Below are positions 1 through 11,339 of a DNA stretch of 64,000 bases, piece after piece (the first letter of the stretch is position 1; each line of letters opens with the position of its first letter). The stretch is from Oncomelania hupensis (lineage: Eukaryota > Mollusca > Gastropoda > Littorinimorpha > Pomatiopsidae). Made by a program: the position numbers and the translations under genes. The DNA is taken from assembly GCA_036898135.1 (NCBI GenBank), contig CM072514.1, positions 83,265,122-83,329,121 on the forward strand. Direction: 5' to 3'. Under the pieces are notes generated by a model. The model was given only the letters and a program-made list of their open reading frames with translations, had not been told where the DNA came from and did no database searches.

Positions 1-206
1 GAATCATTTTACATTCTGAATTTGTGAAAGCAGTGAATGAGTGATATTGTGGCAAAGTAAATATATAGCAGCATTATATAAGAACCTGCCATTACCATCA
101 TAATTGGCATTTGTACTACAGGGTATAAATAAGGTATTGAATAATAGATAGAATAAAGTGTTAAATGTTCAAAACATATTCCCTGTATTACTGTATAATA
201 ATAATA
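1..206. other. Unassigned AT-rich DNA
   Basis: No gene or repeat recognised. Confidence 0.5.
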
Positions 207-2363
207 TCCTGTCCTATCCCGTAACTCTGAGGTCGTAGGGGCACCACAGATGATCGTTTAACCAGCCTACTCCATCTTTCTCTGTCCTCAGCAACTCTGA
301 TGGTTTCGCTCAGTGTCAAACCAGTCCATTCTCAAATGTTGTCCTCCCACCTCTTTTTCGGTCTCCCTCTTCTTCTACCTCCTTGTACAGTACATTGCAG
401 GATGGTCTTTGCAAGACCTGATGATCTGGTGACGTGGCCATACCATCTGAGTTTCCGTTTCTTCAGCACTGTGAGCAGGTCATCGTGTTGTCCAATGGCT
501 TGTGTGATGGTCTGTCGGACTTTGTCGTTGGTGATGTGCTGGGTATAGGAAATGCCCAGAAGTCTTCTGTATGCTCACCTCATCTCCATGCTTTGTATTC
601 TTCGTTGGAGATCTGTTGTTGGGTCCATGTTTCGCAAGAGTATAGGAAGATGGAGATGACAAAGAAGCGCAGCAGTCTTACCTTGAAATGTAGACTGATA
701 GTCCTGTCTTTCCAAATTGGCTTCAACCTCGCCAGGCATGCAGTTGTTTGTGCGATCCTGGAGAGGACTTCCTGTCGGGACCCATAATTTGACATTGTCT
801 GATACAATGGCTCCTAAATATTTGAAGCTATGCACTGTGTTGAGGGATTGGCCTTGGACTTTGATGTCCGTGTTGATGCCATTGGTGTTGTTGGTCATCA
901 TTTTGGTTCTCTCTGCATTTATTTCCATTCCATAGGCTCTGGAGGTGGTGTCACGCCTCTGTACCAGCTGTTTAAGTTATTGTTCCTCTCCAGCCAATCC
1001 ATCAATTGATGTCATCCGCAAAACGAAGGTTGGAGATTGCTCTACCCCCTATGCTGAATGTGCCTTCGTGATCTGCCAGGGCATCTGACATGATGCGCTC
1101 TAGGAAGATGCTGAAGAGTGTTGAACAGAGTATGCATCCCTGACGCACACCGATTGTTGTTCTGAACCAGTTTCTGATGGCGATGTTGTGGAGGACTGCA
1201 CTGGTAGCCTTGTCATACAGGCTTTTGATGACTTCAATAATTTTAGGGCTGATGTTGTACACTCTCATGGGTGCCCACAGAGCTGCATGCCAGACTCGGT
1301 CAAATGCCTTTTACAAGTTTTAGAAGTCTACGAACACATGATAGAGATGTTATGTTGGTGCTGTAGGTATTCCTCGCAGATTATTCTGAGGTTAAAAATC
1401 TGTTCAGTGGTACTTCGCCCTGCCCTGAATCCTGCTTGTTCTTCAGCTAAGATTTGTTCAGCTTGGGGTTTCAACCTGTTGAGTATTATTTTCAGGAGGA
1501 CCTTGCTGGGATGGCTGATGAGGCTGATGGTGTGGTAATTTTCACATTCCTGAAGGTTACCTTTTTTGGGAAGTGTGATGACAAGCAACTGGGTCCATGG
1601 TGTAGGCCACTCCCCACTCTGTCAGATCTTGTTATGTTGACAGATAATGGTGAGTGAGTCAATCATCGCTTCTCCTCCTGCTTGAAGCAGTTCCGCGGGT
1701 ATGTTGCCCACTCCCGCTGACTTCCCTTTCTTCAGTGATTGCACTACTGCTTCAACTTCTTTTCGGAGAATTGGGAGGATTTCTTCTTCTTCTCTGCTCT
1801 CAGGACATGCTAGAACTGATGGGTCTCCGTTTGGTGTGTGGTTGTAAAGGTACTCTTCTTCTTCTTCTTTCTTCTTCTTTCGTTGGGGGCTGCCACCCTC
1901 AGCTTATTGAGGACTCTGCAGCCAAATGCTGGGTATGTTCTTGTTACCGGCACTCACCCGTCTAGGACATGAGCGTCAGGATCTTTAAAGTCTGTTATGA
2001 TGGAGTGCATGCGACACAGACTAGACCTCAGTTTATACTCTCATCCGAAGGAGTAGGAAACGGGAGTAAAGTGTCTTTCCCAGGGACACAACACAATGGC
2101 CCGGACAGGGCTCGAACCCGGGACCTTCAGATCCGCAAGCAGAAGCACTACCATTAGACCACCGTGCCTCCCTAACTCTGTCCATCTGTTCAAGACTTCT
2201 TGTTCTTCTGTTTTACAAGGCATATGCCAGACTTGCTTTGGATTGTGGAGACCTTGGGCTGTTTAACACTTGTCAGCCGCTTCACAGTCTGGTAGGCCTT
2301 CTTGCTGTTGTTCTTGTTCAGACTGTTCTCTATTTCCTGGCATTGATCTTCTATCCAGTTCTC
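207..2363 (-). mobile_element. RTE-type LINE fragment, split by a SINE
   Basis: Read on the minus strand this matches the RT part of the RTE LINE at 36458-38734. Recognisable pieces include LRFADDI (near 1010), VRQGC (near 1140), [14 protein letters not shown] (near 1420) and LPKKGNLQECENY (near 1560). Frames are broken several times, for example around 780 and 1320. The 3' end (near 207) carries the family tail GGATAGGA. The 5' end is truncated at an (AAT)n tract. A tRNA-SINE interrupts it at about 1857-2173. It is a dead copy. Confidence 0.9.
1857..2173 (-). mobile_element. tRNA-derived SINE inserted in the RTE fragment
   Basis: The minus strand begins with a tRNA-like head: A box TGGTCTAATGGTAG near 2164 and B box GGTTCGAGCCC near 2119. 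A body follows with the phrase AAAGATCCTGACGCTCAT, shared with the plus-strand SINE at 60587-60976. Related sequence recurs near 24000. LINE sequence resumes on both sides. Confidence 0.8.
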
Positions 2364-2364
2364 C

Positions 2365-2434
<70 letters not shown>
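2364..2434. repeat. (AAT)n microsatellite
   Basis: About 23 uninterrupted AAT units lie exactly at the truncated 5' end of the RTE fragment. Confidence 0.97.
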
Positions 2435-2435
<1 letters not shown>

Positions 2436-3323
2436 GAATGTTATAGTATATACCCCTTATAATGCATATTAAGTGTACTTGTAGAGTTACTATACTTGAT
2501 TGACACAGATCTCACGCATTCTTTCATTCAATGATTGTCATAAACTATCTTTGTCAGCAGCAGAAGTCGAGTCAGCAAATTGCCACTAGCACTGACATGC
2601 CGTTTTTGTAACAGAAAATGCAGAGCGTTGCCAAAAATCAATATGTAGTTATCTCTTGTGATCCGCTAATTCATAATGCCTGTCATTTGATGCCAGCATC
2701 CCAAAACAGCAACCACACGTCAAAAGCAGGTCGTCTACCACAACAACGACACATCAATTAACTACTTACCAATTTGAAATTCACCAGGTCCACGCAAGGT
2801 TAAACACTGTCCATTGGTAATATTTTTAAGCGTCACGACTTTTTGCTTTAAATCATCCATTGAACAGATACGGCGGTGGAACAGAGACGAAACTAGGCCA
2901 CATTATCCAGATCCACTGGTTTCATTTCTAGCAGGAAGCTCCATAATTGACAGGTCACGTGCCACAAACAATTACCTAAACTACACTTCCACGACAGAAG
3001 AGCGCATAGATGGTTTCCCTTTACTTATCAAATAAAAGTCGTCCCAACAGTTTTCCCCTTGATGACCGACTTTTCGGCGGCGGGACGATTCGGCGTCACA
3101 CGGCTCGGCGCTAGTCTGGACCATTTATAAATAAGTGTTATCACTGTTTTAACATAACAGTAAGTCTCCTCTCTGAAAATCCTTAACGGGAAGAGAGGGG
3201 ACTATAAACTGATTAAAAAAAAAAAAAAAAAAATGTTTTAGCACGAGTGATCTAATTCCGTGGTTTTAACTTCCATTGATTACACCCTCAAAACTGCCTT
3301 TTGTTTATAATAATACTATTAAT
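2435..3323. other. Unassigned intergenic DNA
   Basis: No coding exon or recognised repeat is seen. It contains an oligo-A run at 3215-3231. Confidence 0.5.
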
Positions 3324-4020
3324 AGAGAACGTTGGTCAAGAGTTTGCAAATCTAAAAGTTATAACGTGTACTGTACTATAATTGATTCAGTAATACACAT
3401 ATACATGGCTAGACGTTTCGGCGGTTGCTAGGAGCACTCGCTACCGTCGCAAGTTAAGCATCGTCCAGTGCAATTTTATGTAATAGCAGTAATATCCCAC
3501 AAAATAAAGAAATTAATTAAATTATTATAAATAAATAAAAATTTTAAAAAACAAAATGATATAAAAGTTATTAAAATCAAACTAGAAGCAAAAAAACTAT
3601 TTTTTGTTCTGAATTAATTTAGATAACATTTTGCTATATTTAATTCTTAGAAAATTTGTTTCCACTGTCCTGTATTTAGCACAGTTAAATTGTTATAACT
3701 TTAACGTACAAAACTTATCCTAAAATTATAAAACCGGTATCTTTAGCCAAGTGAAACAAACTGAGTGTTTCAATAGACAAAATAATTTTTACAAAAAGAA
3801 AAATTAAATACTACAGCGGTTGTTTATTTTAGCGCGGCTAAGATCCAAGTGCGCTTTCGATGGGAACTTTCTTAAGAAATCATAATTATGGACGATTTGA
3901 CGGAAAAGTGCCCATCGCCGAAACGTCCAGATACCTGATGACCAGTTTTTATAGAAATTCTTTGATGTTACTGCCCTTAATATTACTTTCACTTAGTACA
4001 TTTTCTCAATAACGTTCTCT
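3324..4020. mobile_element. Inverted-repeat (MITE-like) element
   Basis: The ends are inverted: AGAGAACGTT at 3324-3333 and its complement at 4011-4020. A second inverted block, GACGTTTCGGCG, lies about 88 bases in from the left end and about 92 from the right. The equal spacing implies degenerate terminal inverted repeats of about 100 bp. The interior is AT-rich with no transposase. The superfamily is unknown and no target duplication is obvious. Confidence 0.6.
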
Positions 4021-4299
4021 GTGTGTGTGTGTTGTACAATACTGCAATCAGTCCATGTCTACGACTTAATTATGTATATTATTATTGATATCACTGTCAT
4101 AATTATTAAAGTATTACATGTATTAGTATTGTGTTATGACTACAATTGCTCCCTTTGACTATAATAACTGCTTTCCATGATGAAAACAGCTGGTCTATCA
4201 TGCGATTGCTCATCAGTAGTGATAGAATTTTATCATGTTCATCATGTGACATGAATAAAAATCTTATTTTGTCTAGCTCTAGATATTTAACAACAATTA

Positions 4300-4557
4300 T
4301 ACAAGTTCAAATTAAAATTCCTGGAAAACTAAATTTTCAATTGCGTATGTTCAAACGCCTTGAATGTTGAACATCTGTTATTACACTGTCCATTTTTGAA
4401 CAAATTATTTACAGAAAATAATATTGATACTTTTATCAGGGAGCATAATGATATAAAGAACATATTAGCTGATAATGAACTGATGTTGAAAATTGCAATG
4501 TGATGTATGGATTCTATATTGTGGCTAACACAGATTTGTTGACTTGACTTGACTAAT
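4300..4557 (+). mobile_element. LINE 3'-end remnant with (TTGAC)n tail
   Basis: The plus strand reads VEHLLLHCPFL near 4370, typical of the zinc-finger-like C-terminus of LINE reverse transcriptases. A decaying tail ends in TTGACTTGACTTGAC. It is a short remnant. Confidence 0.5.
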
Positions 4558-4673
4558 TATATGTGTGCATTTGTTCCCACTGTACAACTGCAACCATAGA
4601 CACACACAAAGCCCAGAAGTGACGAAACCCTTAAAAGTGTTCACATTTACTACTATTTATAAAAGTTTGTCAC

Positions 4674-5272
4674 TGTTACGTTGAAACGCGAAGGATAGTA
4701 TGTCTGAAACGCGCACGATAGATCTAATCGGTTTGCTTTGCAAAGTATTCAATAATAGAGTGTATTTACCTTTGATTTGAGATTGCATGGTTGTTAGAAG
4801 AAGCTTTGTATAACGTTGATAATTTTCGTTAGTCAACATTATTGGAGAATTCTCTAGATTCGAAGATTCCCGATAAATGTAAATATTTGAGAACATTCCT
4901 GGAATGTGAAGAAAGATGTATGACGTAAGACAGTGATGACGAAGTATAGAGCGATTGGTTAAATTGCGTCATACTCGATTGTTCCAAGGTGTTCTGGAGA
5001 AGAGAAAGGCTATATAGGTGCCGCACTGTTTCAAAAAGGAGAGATAGTTGACAGTGAGTTGGAAAGTAAAAAGGAGAGAGTGAAAAGGCGATTGTATGCA
5101 GTTGTTGATGTGTGCTGAATAAAAGTGGAAAACTTCATACGACGACTCCTGACTTGTTGATGATTGGACGGGTTGCGTGGATAAACGAATCTGGGCTACA
5201 CTCATCAGTACTTCAGCATTGGGGCTGAATCAACTACTGATAGAAAAACACTAACATCAAACGAGTGTAACA
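4674..5272 (+). repeat. 5' LTR of Gypsy copy 1
   Basis: Starts TGTTACGTTG and ends GAGTGTAACA. It contains a conserved TGACGTAAG block near 4921, a TATA-like CTATATAGG near 5010 and a polyadenylation signal AATAAA near 5118. Confidence 0.95.
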
Positions 5273-5800
5273 TTTTGGGGGCCAAGCCTGCGATCTACGC
5301 CATAGCCAAGGGTTCAACTGCTACAACAAGCGAGTCAACGTTACGAGAGGCAGTCATCGAGGATAGTCGCCAACGAGTTGCGTCGGGAGGGGCCAACATA
5401 CTGGGACTACATCCCCGATAGGTTCGGGTTGACTGCAAGGGCGTGTAGTCGCTGAAGAGTTGCTTCGTGAGCGAACAACAGATCGGGACTACGTGGCTGC
5501 CGCAAGACTACGTCGAGGGACAGTCTCGGAGCTACATCGCCAGTATTAGAGAGAGCGACGAGCGGACGTCGCGTCTACTTCAGCACAGGAGCGTATACAT
5601 CAACACCAGCGTGGTGCAGCGTCGCATACGACGAGGACAGCGGGGCCTGCGTCAGCGAAAGCGACTATAGTGGCAAGCATCAGCGCTACTGCAGAAAGCG
5701 TGCTGTTCTAGAACAGTCTAGAAAGGTACAGCACAGTCAAGAACTTTCCAGAAAAAGAACTTTCCAGTCCAGAAAAGAACTTTTCCAGAAAAGCATCAAG
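5273..5800 (+). other. Leader of Gypsy copy 1, with primer-binding-site region
   Basis: Just after the LTR comes TTTTGGGGGCCAAGCC, whose TGGGGGCC is the likely primer-binding site. The primer tRNA cannot be named. A short open frame at 5467-5670 is also open in copy 2 (29605-29847), but overall leader identity is high, so this is not proof of coding. Confidence 0.6.
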
Positions 5801-6697
5801 ATGGCTGACTTCTGGCAGAAAGGGGTTGAACTGAATCTAAAAGGCAAACAGCTGACAGAGTACGTCAAGTCTCAAGAGAGAATATGGCGTGAAGAAAGAG
5901 AAATAGAATTAGAACAGAAGCGTCTAGAATTAGAAGAACAACGTCACCGTGAAGAAAGAGAATTAGAGGAACAGCGACGGCGCGAAGAAAGAGAAGAGCG
6001 GCGTCAAGAAAGAGAAGAGCAGCGTCGGCGTGACGAGATGGAAGAGAGACGATTAGAAGCTGATCGTCAGCACCAGCTAGAGTTGGCGCGTATCCAAAAC
6101 AATCAGCATGCGCCACAAGTAATCAGCGACCATATGGCTCCAAAATTGCCAGCCTTCGTCGACGGGAAGGACCAGATCAACAGCTATCTGGCGAGATTCG
6201 AAAGGTTCGCCGAAAGCTCTAACTGGCAACCTCGAGACTGGGCGATTCGACTAAGTGCACTTCTGACGGGGCAAGCACTGGAAGTTTACACCAGACTGTC
6301 GAACGATGACGCCAAAAACTACGACGTCTTGAAAGAGGCCCTATTGCATTGCTACAGCTTCACAGAAAAGGGCTACCGTAAACGCTTCCGCGAATGCCGA
6401 CCTCTGTCAGACGAGACACCAAAGCAATTTGTGGAGCGCTTATCGTCATACTTACACAAGTGGGTGGAACTATCAGGCAAAGGGAAGTCTTACGATAGTC
6501 TCCATGACCTGATCGTGAAGGAGCAATTCCTCAATGCCTGTCACAAGGACCTGGCGACCCACTTAGAATTACAGAAGCTGCAGACGCTTAATGATGTGAC
6601 CGAGATTGCTGAAAGATATCTCCTCGCTCACGGGAAAACGCTGGGGCCACCCAAGGCGACGAAACCATTTCAGAAGACTGGAAACCATGGGAACTAG
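5801..6697 (+). pseudogene. gag of Gypsy copy 1 (premature stop)
   Basis: Starts [17 protein letters not shown] in the same frame as copy 2. It has a long Glu/Arg-rich coiled coil (about residues 25-105), then a capsid-like domain (about 115-280). A TAG at 6695, where copy 2 has CAG, stops it 298 codons in. The frame continues to a zinc knuckle ([14 protein letters not shown], near 6775-6815). In this copy gag and protease share one frame. Confidence 0.9.
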
Positions 6698-7410
6698 ATC
6701 CAGGGGAGCCAGACGAGCCAGAGACAGACGGACTCTACGCCACCTCCCAGGGAAGGGCATTCAAGAGGCTGTTTCACTTGCAACGCTACAGACCACAGAG
6801 CGGCTAACTGTCCTCAAAACAAAAGTTGCGGACAGCGGAGCAGTACGGACAATGCAGCGGCGAGCAACCGGCAGAGGCGGTTCTCCAATCAACGGCAAAC
6901 CAGTAGATCTGACCATCAAGTGTGCGGCGGGAGCGTCATTCTTCCGAGTGAGACCGAGCGCGCAGCTACTCCCGCGGATGTGCAAGAGTGCATAACCGAT
7001 GGCCAACTTCTCCTTGCCAACGGAAAATCCATCCCCGTCGTCGCCAGCGCAGCTGTGACCGTACAGAACATGCCCGTTTCCAAGGGACGCGTCGGAAATC
7101 ATGAAGTGACTGTTCTAAGAGACTCTGGTTGCAGTGGAGTCATCGTCAGAGAAGACCTAATCGCTAAAGAACAGTTCACTGGCGATTCAAAATGGACACT
7201 TATGGCCGACAGCAAATGTGTGAAAGCGCCAGTTGCGAAGATTCAAGTCAGCACTCCTTTCTACATAGGCGAAGTAGAAGCGGTTTGCCTGAAGAAGCCG
7301 CTGTATGATTTGATGATCGGGAATATCGACGGCGCGAGACGACCCACGACCCCGATTCAGAATGGAGTCCTGCCTCAACCCAACGTGTCGAAGTTATAGA
7401 GGAGGATCCA
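6698..7410 (+). pseudogene. Zinc knuckle and aspartic protease region, Gypsy copy 1
   Basis: It is in frame with gag after the stop. The protease active-site motif [11 protein letters not shown] lies near 7112-7145. A one-base deletion near 7349 relative to copy 2 shifts the frame just after the protease. The protease matures the Gag-Pol polyprotein in this element class. Confidence 0.85.
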
Positions 7411-8406
7411 TTGACATTTCCCGATGGAGACCTTACAGAGCTGCTACGGGACAATGTGGCTACTCCGGCTCAGCCCTGCCGACCAGAGATCGTCGGTGCT
7501 GTTACTACCAGGGCCCAGGCCAAGAGAGACAAGACGTCTACGCCACTGAAGGTCGCCGACAACTCCAAAGCTGCTATCGTGGACAGAGGTAAACTGATCC
7601 AGCTCCAGGAAGCTGATAGTACTTTAAACAAGTACAGGAACCGCCAAGACCACGTGACCAAGGGCAGTGGCACGGTCTATTTCGAGGTGAAGGCCAAGAT
7701 CCTGTACAGAATCTTCCAGATCCCGAGGGTCAACAGAGGTAAACCACTACGTCAAATCTTGGTACCGTTACCTCTAAGGTGCCAAGTGATGGAAGTAGCA
7801 CATGACTCCATCATGGGAGGTCACCTAGGCATCAAGAAGACGTCAGACAGAATCCAGGCGGTGTTCTACTGGCCAGGACTTCATGCGGACGTCAGCCGTT
7901 TCTGCCGGTCATGTGACATTTGCCAGAAGACCATACCTCGAGGAAGGGTCCCGAAAGTGCCTATGCAGAGGATGCCTTTGATCGACCGACCTTTCAAGAG
8001 GGTGGCCTTAGACCTAATCGGCGAAATAAAACCTCCGAGTGAAGAAGGTCACCGGTGGGTACTGACCTTAGTGGACTATGCGACTCGGTACCCAGAAGCA
8101 GTGCCACTGAAGAAGATTGACACTGAAACTGTAGCAGAGGCACTGGTGGACATGTTCAGTAGACTTGGAGTGTCTGAAGAAATTCTGACAGATCTCGGGA
8201 CGCAGTTCGTCTCTGACTGCATGAAGGAGGTCAACAGACTGCTGAGCATCCGGCATTTAACTACGACGCCTTACCATCCGATGTGCAACGGGCTCGTCGA
8301 GAAATTCAATGCTACGCTGAAGTCCACCCTGAAGAAACTGTGCAGCGAGCAGCCCAGTTCGAGCTGCTGTACGGAAGAACCATCCGAGGGCCGATGCACA
8401 TCCTGA
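7411..8406 (+). pseudogene. Integrase of Gypsy copy 1 (truncated by 76-bp deletion)
   Basis: Contains the HHCC zinc domain ([13 protein letters not shown] ... CRSCDICQK) and catalytic core segments [16 protein letters not shown] and [12 protein letters not shown], which supply the D, D and E residues. A 76-bp deletion at about 8356, compared with copy 2 positions 32523-32598, shifts the frame and leaves a false C-terminus. The rest of the integrase continues in the frame used from 8357. Confidence 0.9.
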
Positions 8407-9596
8407 AAGAACTGTGGACGAAAGAAGTAGAGACCCCAGAGGTGAAGAACAGCTACCAGTACGTGTTTGAGCTACGGGAGAAGCTGGAGCAGACTCTCGA
8501 GATAGCCAGAGAAAACCTGAAGAAATCCCAGGACTGTGGAAAGCACTACTATGATCGTAGGGCTGTGAACAGGAAGTTCAAACCTGGCAACAAAGTGCTG
8601 GTGCTGCTACCTACCGATCATAATAAGTTGCTGATGCAGTGGAAAGGCCCGTACGAAGTGGAGACCGTGGTGGGAATCAACGACTACAAGGTGAAGGTCG
8701 GCCAGCATTCCAAGATATACCACGCCAACCTCCTTAAGCTGTACGTGGAGAGGCCGCCAGAGACTGTACACGTAGCAACAGCAGCTGAGATCTACGACAG
8801 CTTCAACAGCGAGGAACTGTTGGAACTAGGAGACTTCCACAGCAAAGAAGGCATCGATGATGTTAAGCTAGGACCGAGCTTGACGGAAGGTCAAAAGTTG
8901 GAGCTCAAGGACCTTATGGGCGCGTTTCCCCATAGCCTCAGTGATGTCCCAGGCTCTACGACTTTGGTCGAACATGAAGTCCACCTCAATTCAAATATCC
9001 CTGTTCGATTCAAACCCTTCCCGATCCCTTTCAAGGCCCGTGAATCCTTGAAGAAAGATATCGAGATGCTGAAGATGGGCATCAGTCCAGTTCCCCCTAC
9101 GCGTCCCCCTGTCGTGGTTGTGAAGAAGAAAGACGGGAGCAATAGAGTATGTATCGACTACAGGAAGGTTAATAAAATCACTGTCTTCGACCCTGAGCCG
9201 ATGCCTACTGCAGCAGACCTCTTCCGCCAATTATCGGGGAGTAAAATATTCTCGAAGATTGACCTCAGCAAGGGTTATTGGCAAGTCCCCGTGCGTCAAC
9301 AGGACATACCAAAGACTGCTTTTATAACTCCTGATGGGACGTACGAGTGCCTAAGGATGCCCTTTGGCATGGTCAACAGCGGAGCTACCCTGAAGAGAGG
9401 GATGAAAAAGATGCTCAAAGGGATGGACAATGTCGTGTGTTACTGGGACGACCTGCTAGTCCACACCCAGACCTGGAGGGAGCATCTGCAGACCTTGAGG
9501 GAGCTGTTTCACCGTCTAACAGAAGCTAACCTGACCGTGAGACCCAGTAAGTGCATTCTGGGGACTGACAACGTCGACTTTATCGGCATTCGCTGA
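8357..9596 (+). pseudogene. Integrase C-terminus (GPY/F) fused to reverse transcriptase, Gypsy copy 1
   Basis: After the integrase C-terminal GPY/F module ([11 protein letters not shown], near 8630) the same frame runs through a linker into RT: VVKKKDGSNRVCIDYRKVN, FSKIDLSKGYWQV, MPFGMVNSGA and the catalytic box CYWDDLLVH. The usual box is Y-hydrophobic-DD, so the Trp is unusual. A one-base loss near 9588 ends the frame after FIG. This stretch directly shows IN upstream of RT in one polyprotein. Confidence 0.92.
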
Positions 9597-9991
9597 AAGA
9601 AGGACAAAAGGGGCTTCTGCTAGAAAACGTCACCAAGATTCTGAACGCTCCACGTCCCCAAACGAAGAATCAAGTGCGGTCTTTCCTGGGATTGGCTGGG
9701 TATTATAGGGAGTTCGTACCGAACTACTCAGCCATCACAGCACCTTTGTCGGACCTGGTACGGAAAGGCTGTCCGAACCAAGTGCAGTGGGGACCGTCTC
9801 AGGAGAAGGCATACCAGACTGTGCGCGATCTCCTTTCGAAGGATCCTGTGCTACGATTGCCTGACACTTCCAAGGAATTCGTCTTAAGAACAGACGCAGC
9901 GGACGAAGGCATCGGCGCCATACTGATGCAAGAACATGAAGGGAAACTATTTCCGGTCAGTTACGCCAACAAGAAGCTGTCCAGGGCTTAG
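9597..9991 (+). pseudogene. RT connection and RNase H N-terminus, Gypsy copy 1
   Basis: Continues in another frame with VRSFLGLAGYYREFVPNYS (RT thumb/connection) and FVLRTDAADEGIGAIL (first RNase H aspartate). A TAG at 9989 interrupts it at KKLSRA. Confidence 0.88.
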
Positions 9992-10246
9992 AAAAATTAC
10001 TCGACCATGGAGAAAGAGTGCCTTGCCATCATATGGGGAATCCGGAAGTTCGAACTGTACCTTCAAGGAGTGAAGTTCGTGCTGCAGACTGATCACAAGC
10101 CGTTAACTTACTTGAACTCTGCCAAGTTTGTGAACAGTCGCATCATGAGATGGGCTATGTACTTGCAGAACTTTAACATGCGAGTAGAATCTATCAAAGG
10201 ATCAGACAATGTTGGTGCGGATTTTCTCAGCAGAGTGTGTGAATGA
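9992..10246 (+). pseudogene. RNase H C-terminus, Gypsy copy 1
   Basis: MEKECLAIIWGIRKFELYL and VLQTDHKPLTYL carry the remaining RNase H acidic residues. The frame ends ADFLSRVCE, followed by TGA. No integrase follows, so RNase H is the last domain. Confidence 0.88.
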
Positions 10247-10354
10247 ACAGAGAACATTGACAGTATCCAGACAGACTAAAATAAGTTTTAATTCTAGACT
10301 TTGTTTGTGCATTACGTTTCAACGTTGTTGAAAGAAATTGGGTAAATTTCTTCT

Positions 10355-10368
10355 TGAGTGGGGGGTTA
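10355..10368 (+). promoter_or_regulatory. Polypurine tract of Gypsy copy 1
   Basis: GAGTGGGGGG followed by TTA directly precedes the 3' LTR and would prime plus-strand DNA synthesis. The same tract precedes the copy 2 LTR at 34584 and, as GAGTGGCGGG, the LTR fragment at 35374. Confidence 0.75.
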
Positions 10369-10984
10369 TGTTACGTTGAAACGCGAAGGATAGTATTTTG
10401 CACGATAGATCTAATCGTTTCGCTTTGCAAAGTATTCAATAATAGAGTGTATTTACCTTTGATTTGAGTTTGCATGGTTGTTAGAAGAAGCTTTGTACAT
10501 GTATAACGTTGATAATTTTCGTTAGTCGATATTATTGGAGAATTCTCTAGATTTGCGTGTTTACGGTCGATCGAAGATTCCCGATAAATGTAAATATTTG
10601 AGAACATTCCTGGAATGTGAAGAAAGATGTATGACGCAAGTCAGTGATGACGAAGTATAGAGCGATTGGTTAAATTGCGTCATACTCGATTGTTCCAAGG
10701 TGTTCTGGAGAAGAGGAAGGCTATATATGTGCCGCACTGTTTCAAAAAGGAGAGATAGTTGACAGTGAGTTGGAAAGTAAAAAGGAGAGAGTGAAAAGGC
10801 GATTGTATGCAGTTGTTGATGTGTGCTGAATAAAGTTTGGAAAACTTTATACGAAGACTTTGCCTTGTGGCTGTTTGAGCAGGCTGCGTGGATAAACGAA
10901 TCAGAGTTACACCTATCAGGATTTCAAGCATCGGGGCTGAATCAAATACTGATAGAAAAACACCAACATCAAATGAATGTAACA
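10369..10984 (+). repeat. 3' LTR of Gypsy copy 1
   Basis: 616 bp, TGTTACG to TGTAACA, followed by target duplication GTCAC. It differs from the 5' LTR by several substitutions and small indels, for example an extra block near 10550-10572. Confidence 0.95.
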
Positions 10985-11339
10985 GTCACCACCAAGAAGA
11001 AGAAAAATGGATAGAAAATTGTGCCATCTAGCAGACTAACAGAAAGAAAGCAAATTGGGAGTGAATTAACAGCATTACCAATCTAATGCTTATTTAATTT
11101 TTTATGTTTTAAGAGACGTGTTCTAAATGATGTAAATTTAGATCCACAAAGTGGAACCGGAATAAGCAAGATTAGTTTTGAAGAGATCAATTTTTGGAAT
11201 TGGAACATTTAATTTTGTAGAAGAGCTGACCTTTTTTTGTTGTTTTTTGCGAGGAGAATGGTTTTGGAAAAAAGAGAAAAACAGATAGGAAGGTGCATTG
11301 CCAGAAAGGACAGTTTGCATGAAAACCCCTTTTATTCAA

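Larger units (their letters stand above)
4674..10984 (+). mobile_element. Gypsy-type LTR retrotransposon copy 1, order gag-PR-IN-RT-RH
   Basis: Complete element with 599 bp and 616 bp LTRs, ends TGTTAC...GTAACA, and 5-bp target duplication GTCAC (4669-4673 and 10985-10989). Internally a gag region is followed by aspartic protease, integrase, GPY/F module, reverse transcriptase and RNase H. Integrase precedes RT, the reverse of standard Ty3/Gypsy order and as described for Gmr1-like elements. At least five lesions inactivate it: stop codons at 6695 and 9989, one-base losses near 7349 and 9588, and a 76-bp loss at 8356. The two LTRs differ by several substitutions and indels, so it is older than copy 2. 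Confidence 0.95.

Noticed and set aside
3037..3090. GTCGTCCC/GGGACGAT inverted pair as a transposon end
   Set aside because: Only about eight bases pair and no partner ends or duplications are seen.
5467..5670. Extra small gene in the Gypsy leader
   Set aside because: It is open in both copies, but the whole leader is equally similar and there is no recognised domain or start context.
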